Assembly: GCF_004359215.1 (NCBI RefSeq)
Contig: NC_090623.1
Span: 2,535,866-2,549,675 of the forward strand
Length of the DNA: 13,810 nt
Source: Bremia lactucae
Lineage: Eukaryota; Oomycota; Peronosporomycetes; Peronosporales; Peronosporaceae
Direction: 5' to 3'
Positions 1 through 5,524 of this stretch are shown here, in pieces. Position 1 is the stretch's first letter. Each line of letters starts with the position of its first letter. The translations under genes and the position numbers were made by a program. The notes under the pieces are model-generated. The model had not been told where the DNA came from. It made no database searches and saw only the letters and a list, made by a program, of their open reading frames with translations.

Positions 1-275
1 TTGTTAATCTATCTTTGTAAATGTTGTCTTAACTATAAACTAATACTAAACATGTAAATGAATTCTTATCTATCTTATCTCGTAACTCTCTTTGATTACT
101 TCTACAGCTGATTAGTCTGCGGAATAAATAGACATAATGGTCTATACCTATTTATGGATAAGAATTCAGGAAATTACTATTTAAAGTAATTTCCTCCAAA
201 TATTATCTACCTTTTGGATAATATTAATTAACAATCTTTTATTGTTAATTTCATGTAACGATACACCCCGTTACA
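1..275 (-). mobile_element. Ty3/gypsy-type LTR, reverse orientation, cut by the window edge
   Basis: Read on the minus strand this segment starts with TGTAACGGGG at 275 and runs left out of the window. The assignment rests on similarity to the plus-strand segment at about 12981-13235. Shared blocks occur in the same order: TTAACAAT, a 12-base identity ATTACTTTAAAT (179-190 here, 13053-13064 there), AGACCA, ATGTCTA, and GTATTAGT-TATA followed by TTAAG (left 28-46). The right copy is followed by a gypsy protease, which identifies both as LTRs. The half nearest 275 is almost entirely inverted repeats, described separately. Whether this is a 5' LTR, a 3' LTR or a solo LTR cannot be decided, because the sequence to its left is missing and the neighbouring integrase on its right points the other way. 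Confidence 0.7.
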
Positions 276-276
276 T
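169..276. repeat. Four consecutive perfect stem-loops in the LTR
   Basis: Four perfect inverted repeats follow each other almost without spacers. Stem 169-178 pairs with 185-194 (10 bp, 6-nt loop). Stem 199-207 pairs with 217-225 (9 bp, 9-nt loop). Stem 226-235 pairs with 241-250 (10 bp, 5-nt loop). Stem 253-260 pairs with 269-276 (8 bp, 8-nt loop), and this last one includes the LTR terminus. A weaker 6-bp stem lies at 128-133/140-145. The arms differ in sequence from one hairpin to the next, so this is a repeated architecture and not a repeated sequence. The LTR-like copy at the right end has lost most of this pairing. Confidence 0.85.
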
Positions 277-277
277 C

Positions 278-863
278 ACTAGCTTGCACGAAACGCTTTA
301 GGAAGCCTCCAGCCCAAATTATAGGTATCAAGTAAATTAAAACTCGTTACAAAGTATCTAAATCGTACTACGAGTGACCATTTTCCCGCCTTTCGGGAAC
401 CATTCATTTTCAGGTAATTTATAGTTAGTTCATATTACGTCTTTAGGCCCCCAGTAATGAACCGTTAATAAATTGTTACGCTGTGCCCGCTATTCGGGCA
501 CAGCACCTGCCTAAAATGTAATTGTTTTTTTGTTTGTGCTATTTTGTGTGTGGCCCATTACAGGGCCAGTAGAAGTCTTGACTTACTCGCTGAGGTAAGT
601 CTTCTCACGCCCAAGAAGCAAACTTATTGAAGCATTTGTAACACTCAATCATGCACTTCGCTATTCTATGCGAGATGCATGGACTGCTTACGGCTGTGCG
701 TGATGACGCGTGGTCCGTATAGACCATGAACGGTCTACCTCCTTAGAGATTGACTTGGAATTACTCCAATGAACATTTCATGGCGATAAAATCCTTGTCA
801 TGCTCGAAGTAGTTACGCTCAGCTGGTTGAAGCTGATGTGACTTATAGCTGACGGACCCTCTG
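278..863. other. Hairpin-rich stretch grading into decayed pol sequence
   Basis: No intact gene is visible. Perfect short stems occur at 383-388/394-399 (6 bp), 480-489/495-504 (10 bp), 551-556/563-568 (6 bp), 580-586/595-601 (7 bp, extended past a bulge by 571-575/601-605), 651-655/676-680 with an inner 658-661/670-673, 720-725/732-737 (6 bp) and 755-759/765-769 (5 bp). From about 620 onward the plus strand may be the eroded RNase H to integrase linker, because it lies directly upstream of the integrase zinc-binding domain. I cannot align it convincingly. Confidence 0.5.
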
Positions 864-1163
864 CGTGTCGTTGTTCCTCATGATGACGATTTAAAGTACC
901 GAATCCTCTATGAGGCACACGATACTGTCCTTGGGGGTCATCTCGGTGGAGAAAAGATCTACAGCTCTATAAGCCAGTATTATTGGTATCCCAAACTTTA
1001 TAAATGGGTCAGTACATACGGTCGCACATGCAAAACTTGCCAACGGTTTTTACCCTCGGCGCATGCTGCTGCGCCACTGGCAAGCCCACCCGTATCCATT
1101 GGGTGTTATGAGACCATTTTGTTTTCGGTCTATCGAAAGATTCAGCCGGTAACTCCGGCATAG
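849..1163 (+). pseudogene. Integrase N-terminal zinc-binding domain (HHCC) remnant
   Basis: The frame starting at 864 reads RVVVPHDDDLKYRILYEAHD and continues through GHLGGEKIY, YYWYPKLYKWV and TCKTCQRF to a stop at 1161-1163. The histidines in EAHD and GHLG and the cysteine pair TCKTC form the HHCC zinc-binding signature of retroviral-type integrases. This domain usually helps multimerisation and end binding of the integrase. The upstream codons 849-863 stay in frame but follow a stop at 846-848. The frame then runs out of register at about 1110, where the catalytic core continues in another frame. Confidence 0.85.
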
Positions 1164-1551
1164 TGGTCTTTATTGACCGATTGAGCAAAATGGCTCACTT
1201 AGCGGCCGTGCCGGATTCCATTGATGGTAAAGGTACAGCTAGGCTGTTTATTGATCGCGTGTTTCAACAACATGGTTTGCCAGTGGCAAGTATCTCTGAT
1301 CGGGACCCTCGTTTCACGGGTAAATTCTCGAGTGCTTGACACCAGATTGGATATGTCCACTGCGGACCATCAGCAGACCGATGGTCAAACTTCGCGTCAG
1401 TGCAGAAGTTTTCGCAGTGTGTGTGCTCAGACACCAAAGCGCGGAGCTTAATGCTCCCAGTGGTGGAGTCGCATTAAATAACGCTGTACATGCCTCTACG
1501 GGCTATACTCCGTTCTATGCCAATGGGCTCTCCCACCCACGCGTTCCTTAA
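1112..1551 (+). pseudogene. Integrase catalytic core remnant (DDE), frameshifted
   Basis: The core continues in the frame 1112-1339 (VFGLSKDSAGNSGIVVF, then DRLSKMAHLAAVPDSIDG, then ISDRDPRFTGKF and a stop at 1337-1339). It moves to another frame for DTRLDMSTADHQQTDGQTS up to about 1451, then to the frame of 1336-1551 for ALNNAVHASTGYTPFYANGL. The second catalytic Asp, in the SDRDPRF motif, is present. The first Asp is not where expected: the sequence reads HFVFG in place of a DFVFG-like motif. The catalytic Glu that follows TDGQT is replaced by Ser. With at least three frames and two of three acidic residues lost, the enzyme must be inactive. Confidence 0.88.
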
Positions 1552-2035
1552 CGATACCACTGCGTGGTTCAGGGCTTGGTGCGGGGGAATTAGCCGATAG
1601 GCTTGCTGATATCAGCCCGGTTACCGTTCGGAAAGAAGTAAGCGAGTTTCTCGCGATTTAGTGTCCCAAGACATGTAAGGGATACAAGCGCTGATACCCA
1701 AGACAAAAAAAAGAACAAGCAGACGCCAAAAGCAAAAGCTGTTTAAATTCTTATATGGTCGGAGACCGAGTTTTACTAAACGCTAAAAATCTACCTACCA
1801 ACTTGGTTTCCGCGGTTTTCAAGACCAAATTACGCCCGCAGCTTTATTAAACCTTCCTAGCAAGCTGCGTAAACACCCAATGCTCTACGTTGGCTTGCTT
1901 AAGCCAAATCAAGACCCTTTCCACGTGTGCTTGAAGGCGCTTGCGCCGAGACAGGCGGTCGTGCCGCAGGTTGCTGCATGCTTACCAGAATGTTCAGCTG
2001 GACCTCTAAAGAGGCTGCTGACGCTCCAGCGTTGA
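1552..2035 (+). pseudogene. Integrase C-terminal (GPY/F-like) region remnant
   Basis: Three fragments in register with the rest of pol are seen. The first is SGLGAGELADRLADISP with VTVRKEVSEFLAI (about 1570-1660). The second is the frame 1755-1850 with VGDRVLLNAKNLPTNLVSAV and FKTKLRPQLY, ending in a stop. The third is the frame 1853-2035 with LPSKLRKHPMLYVGLLKPNQ. The GDRVLLN and KLRPxxY signatures, and a HPMLYVGLLKP segment before the chromodomain, are typical of chromovirus integrase tails. The second-to-third transition has lost the central GPF/Y motif. Confidence 0.75.
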
Positions 2036-2142
2036 CAGACGTTCCCAAACCGCCTCAAAGGAGCTCTCAACCCGAGCAAGGACCTCACGAAGAAGTTGCA
2101 TCTCGTGCCGTAGAGCATCAAATGCTTTCGCCGAAATTTCGT

Positions 2143-2393
2143 CCCCTTCCCACGCTGCTTGATGCGCGGGGGAACCTTCAGTTTCATGTGGAGAAACTTC
2201 TAAAGCGACGTCGTCGTAAGGGTCAATACCAGTATCAGGTGAAGTGGCTTGGAGCCTCTTTTCTGAAAACTCTTGGGACTCCTCGGCAGTTTGCTCTGGA
2301 TCAGCGGTCATGCTTTGCAAGCAGTTTATTCGCTATAAACCTCTTCGGCAAGATTGCCCTTACGCCGTTGACGTTTTTGAGCGCCAAGCTTAG
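2143..2393 (+). pseudogene. Chromodomain remnant with frameshift and internal insertion
   Basis: The frame containing 2161 reads LLDARGNLQFHVEKLLKRRR then KGQYQYQVKWLG, ending at about 2253. This is the first half of a chromodomain (VEKLLxRRxxxGxxxYxVKWxG). The second half continues in a different frame from 2253 as SLFSENSWD, then about 19 residues that do not fit a chromodomain, then YKPLRQDCPYAVDVFE, with a stop at 2391-2393. So one frameshift and a roughly 60-base insertion interrupt it. In intact elements this domain directs insertion toward particular chromatin. The minus-strand frame at 2006-2320 overlaps it. Confidence 0.85.
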
Positions 2394-2549
2394 GGCCAAC
2401 TCACGTCAAACGACGCTTCTCGCCACTAGACGTGGGATTAGGTGGATCTATAGCCTTAGTGCGGCTTCATTCCATGTTTGAACGATCAACCGAAGCACTG
2501 AAATATGGCTAGGCCTTTCTTCGTTTGGTGGCAAAAATGCCGAACGTAA

Positions 2550-3272
2550 CTAGCCTTTGGCCTTAAGCTTAGCGAAATCGAAGCGAAGCTTCCTTTCCAA
2601 ACGAACATCAGCCCTATCTGCAAGCTCGCTGATATTCCAAATATTATGAGGTAGGCGGGCCTGGTGGACCCAGTTCTCAAATGAGACTACGTTTTCATTC
2701 CTTGTTTCGTTTGGAAACATAGCGATCGGAATTTCCCTCATGGAGGTCACCGAAGCCCCACGGGCTTGATCACGTAAACGCGTCAAATACTGGCTTCGCG
2801 TCATTACCTTTGGCGTAAGGTATTGCTCATGAAGAGCGTCGCGGACAGCGATCTCCTCCGGTGTCCTCGCCGGGTCACCGGAGATCCAGGTGCCCAAGCT
2901 GTGACCCGCTATCTCTTTGAGACGCTCGCCCGCACTTAGTGGAGTGAATCTAGATTCACTATGAGCTTTAGCTTTCGTCATCTCGGCACGAGCTATTTCC
3001 TCTATGAGGATTGTCTGCCCTTGCTCTTCATCGAGCGGATTTGTAATGATGTTGGACTCAGGGTCCCGTGTCCTGCTCAATGCAGTTAATACATCAGCGG
3101 CACCACGTTCTGGGAATGGATTCGGGGCCGGCCGACGTTCATCTGGAGGAGAAGGCGTGAGAGAACGACGCTCGTTTTCCTCCTCCTCTGATGGAGAGTG
3201 GCTTTCAAAGTCCACCATTCCCTCATCGTCGAGGAAGGTGCTCAGAGTCTGTGACTCACGCTTGATTGTCAT
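2550..3272 (-). CDS. Hypothetical protein, 240 residues, inside the retroelement remains
   Basis: This is an open frame on the strand opposite to the integrase, starting MTIKRESQTLSTFLDDEGMV and ending FDFAKLKAKG. I do not recognise the family. The N-terminal 70 residues are acidic, rich in Ser, Pro and Glu and low in complexity. From about residue 70 (FPERGAADVLTALSR) it looks globular, with alternating helices and conserved-looking stretches such as SLGTWISGDPARTPEE, VTSMREIPIAMFP and NWVHQARLPHNIWNISEL. No zinc knuckle, protease or membrane segment is seen. The frame stays open upstream to 3428, but that extension is basic and hydrophobic and looks non-coding, so I start at 3272. Just upstream on the coding strand is TTTTCCATTCCATTG, close to the oomycete initiator YCATTYY. 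It could be an accessory or Gag-like frame of an element, or a captured gene. Intactness contrasts with the broken pol beside it. Confidence 0.55.
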   Translation of the reverse strand: MTIKRESQTLSTFLDDEGMVDFESHSPSEEEENERRSLTPSPPDERRPAPNPFPERGAADVLTALSRTRDPESNIITNPLDEEQGQTILIEEIARAEMTKAKAHSESRFTPLSAGERLKEIAGHSLGTWISGDPARTPEEIAVRDALHEQYLTPKVMTRSQYLTRLRDQARGASVTSMREIPIAMFPNETRNENVVSFENWVHQARLPHNIWNISELADRADVRLERKLRFDFAKLKAKG

Positions 3273-3506
3273 TAGACAATGGAATGGAAAACACAACCAA
3301 ACGATTAGCTGTTTAGGTTCCAATCTCAAAGAGGAAATGAAGCGAATGTTGTCACTCGCTGTCAACAGTCTGATGGGGGAGGGTGTAATGGGGCACACAT
3401 TGGTTGGAGAACCGTTGCTGTGGTACATTTACTTTATGTGTAAAATACCTTTTTATATAATGTTAAAATGGTTAGTTACTTAAATCCCATTTATTATGGT
3501 AACAAA

Positions 3507-3812
3507 TGTGGTCGCCTCCAGATATAAATCTGGCGGCCAAAATCATTTTTAAATTAGCTAGGGTAAGGTTTTTCTATTTTTCTATTTAAATAATTAAATA
3601 CAGTGCAGTTCCCCTTTTGACCTTAAAACGTCAAGTGCCTTTCTAAGGCTTGCCTATTGATCTGTGAGAGATATAAGCCTTTCTAAGGTATATCCCCTTG
3701 GGCACTAGTTGCCACTTGGTTCTAGGAACCCCTGAATCCCTTGAACTAAAATTTATTAAGCTTTTTTAGCTTGTACGACTCCCTGCGTTGTTAATCCCCT
3801 TTAGTTTAATAG
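3507..3812 (+). mobile_element. Probable LTR or LTR fragment of a second family
   Basis: The segment begins TGTGGTCGCC, directly within a hairpin: 3518-3523 pairs with 3528-3533 around an ATAA loop, and 3510-3514 pairs with 3534-3538 outside a 3-nt bulge. It contains a duplicated palindrome, CCTTTCTAAGG, at 3638-3648 and 3678-3688, the stem GGTTC/GAACC at 3718-3722/3726-3730, and AAGCT/AGCTT at 3758-3762/3768-3772. There is a GATATAA box-like stretch near 3670. This hairpin style is that of the LTR at the left edge, but the sequence is unrelated. The strand and right boundary are guesses. It might be the 3' LTR of the broken plus-strand element or the 5' LTR for the minus-strand frame at 2550-3272. 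Confidence 0.4.
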
Positions 3813-4933
3813 AACAAAGTGACTCTCTGAATCCTTAAAGGTAGCTACGCTACGTCGCCCATCTATTAGGTTTGAAGCCAAAACGAGCAAAACGGCAACA
3901 GTTGTGTAGCCACATGACTTTTTGCTTATAAAGTTTGTTTTCCAGCTGAATGTTATAGTCCTGCAAAAAAATGATACTAAGCTCAGTACTTCTTGTTTTG
4001 CGTCGACCCGGAAACGCCTATTTAATACCTTCACTGCTATGTTACAAAAATACAACATCGTTTTACAGAAAGCTTAGAGAGATTCAATCCGTACGCGACA
4101 CGTCAGAGAATTTGGCATATGTATTCAGCGTTGTCTATACCGGCTACAGCCTATCTATCACGTCGCAGAAATTAGGCTCTGAGAGGATACCCCAACCGAG
4201 GTCTAGTTGGCTTATACTTTGGAACGCCGATGCTTCCGATACATCCTATTAATTATATTTTAGAGGAATATTAGCAACCAGTGTTTCAGTGATGCAAAGA
4301 CCTGCATTCATTCTGCATCAATAGCCTAGCGTGAGGTTGGTCACAAGAAATCTTTAATAGTGGTAATTCAAGGAAAGACTTAAATCGCATCTCTAGCTTA
4401 CAAAAATTAAGATGATAAGTCCAGTGAACAACAACCTCAGGAGCTCATTAGAGAGCCAGCTAATGGCTGACCACAGTAGCCTGTACACCGCCCTTACCAC
4501 CGCAAATCTTGTCCCAATTGATCGTATTGCAACGTCGTTAGACACATAAACCGTGTACCATGTGGCCTACTTGCCTTATGAAAGACTTGTAACAGCTTGT
4601 AATCGAGCGATTGAGCTCAGTAAGTACGCTACTTGAGAGGGGTACCTTCCGTAACATCCAGCCTTCTTACAAATTTCAAGTCCTGTCCACATATCGCAGA
4701 GCCGGGGTCAAAACCGGTCGCACCACGAGCCGTAATCTTGAAAAGTCAGCAGCTATTAATTCTCTTTCTTAAGGCTCTCAATAGCAATCATATCAGCACA
4801 CGTGAACACCCGCACCTTAATTATAATCCCATGCAGAAGGACCTTTTCTGGTAGATCGCATCGGCTAACCACCATTTTTGCGTCAGTCTTAATTTCTCGG
4901 CATTGACTCGACAAGGTTTCTGGCCAGTTACGC
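3813..4933. other. Intergenic, no supported gene
   Basis: Only short frames occur here and none shows family motifs. A minus-strand frame from 4058 to 3801 includes, at about 3930-3870, a stretch that resembles a signal peptide (GYTTVAVLLVLASNLIDG) but is out of frame with the nearest good ATG; it is discussed as a finding. A 45-codon plus-strand frame near 4411 has no distinguishing feature. I see no tRNA-like TPsiC box, no repeat array and no further transposon domain. The last few hundred bases presumably include the promoter of the CBM1 gene, but no clear initiator is seen. Confidence 0.5.
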
Positions 4934-5314
4934 ATGACCTTGCTACGACTGCTCACAGCGCTCGTGTTGCTGAGTACAACAATGATAGAAGCAGGCAACC
5001 TTCGGAGCCAACAAGACGACGACGGGTTGATTCAAAGCCACTCGGGCAGCTCGTCGGTCGGTATCGTTGAACAAATTCGTGACGAGGATGCCATCCTCGA
5101 CTCGGCCTTGTCCCAAGATTCGAGCGCGATAAACGACGCCGTCTTACGAGATAAAACCGACGATGTCCGGGCCTGGGCGCAGTGCGGAGGGCTCTACTAT
5201 TTGGGGGAGACCAAGTGTCAGCAGCACACGTCGTGCAAACAGCTGAGCGACTTCATCTCCATCTGCTTCCCGAAATCGAGGCCGACAGAGAATATCGTGC
5301 GGCTTGAGCTCTAG
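4934..5314 (+). CDS. Small secreted protein with a C-terminal cellulose-binding module (CBM1)
   Basis: The 126-residue product starts with a clear signal peptide (MTLLRLLTALVLLSTTMIEA, residues 1-20). The C-terminal part, residues 80-113, reads AWAQCGGLYYLGETKC and continues to DFISICFP. Its four cysteines, C84, C95, C101 and C111, have spacing 11, 6 and 10, identical to that of fungal CBM1 domains such as the one in Trichoderma cellobiohydrolase I. Two of the three flat-face aromatic positions are kept (W81 and F107); the third is Ile108. Such modules bind crystalline cellulose; in oomycetes they occur in CBEL-type proteins that attach hyphae to walls and trigger plant defence. No catalytic domain is present. 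The linker, residues 21-79, is polar and acidic. It starts with GNLR at 21-24, similar to the degenerate RxLR motifs of downy-mildew effectors, followed by DDD (28-30) and RDED (49-52). The CBM1 call is strong; an effector role is inference. It converges on the next gene with a 210-base gap. Confidence 0.85.
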   Translation: MTLLRLLTALVLLSTTMIEAGNLRSQQDDDGLIQSHSGSSSVGIVEQIRDEDAILDSALSQDSSAINDAVLRDKTDDVRAWAQCGGLYYLGETKCQQHTSCKQLSDFISICFPKSRPTENIVRLEL

Positions 5315-5524
5315 ACGCCGCCATAGCTAGGAATAGTAATATTAAGGTATGAAGTAACGAATTGGAATGTTATTAAAAGCAAACGCTTCAAGGGTACTTG
5401 GCAGCATTTACGTCTTAAATTAGGTTGACACGGCCACGATGGTGCTCCTCAATGAATGGAAACGCGTTTAGCATACGAAAACGAAAGCAAACCAAAATGG
5501 AGCAGTTACTAAACTCCCTTCGGC

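Larger units (their letters stand above)
849..2393 (+). mobile_element. Decayed 3' half of a Ty3/gypsy (chromovirus-type) pol
   Basis: The order zinc-binding domain, DDE integrase core, integrase C-terminal domain and chromodomain is that of Ty3/gypsy chromoviruses. All pieces are on the plus strand but spread over all three frames with several stops, so the copy is dead. No reverse transcriptase or protease is recognisable to the left, so the element is 5' truncated or eroded. The pieces are listed below. It is not continuous with the protease at the right edge of the window: the fragments are in the wrong order for one element and the gene island lies between them. Confidence 0.88.

Noticed and set aside
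3004..3483. Plus-strand frame of 159 codons
   Set aside because: It is the complement of the Ser/Glu/Pro-rich N-terminus of the minus-strand frame at 2550-3272. The Ser and Arg runs are a direct consequence of that composition.
3971..4252. Plus-strand frame of 93 codons with a hydrophobic start
   Set aside because: The start has charged and Pro residues in place of a proper signal peptide, there is no motif, and the composition looks random.
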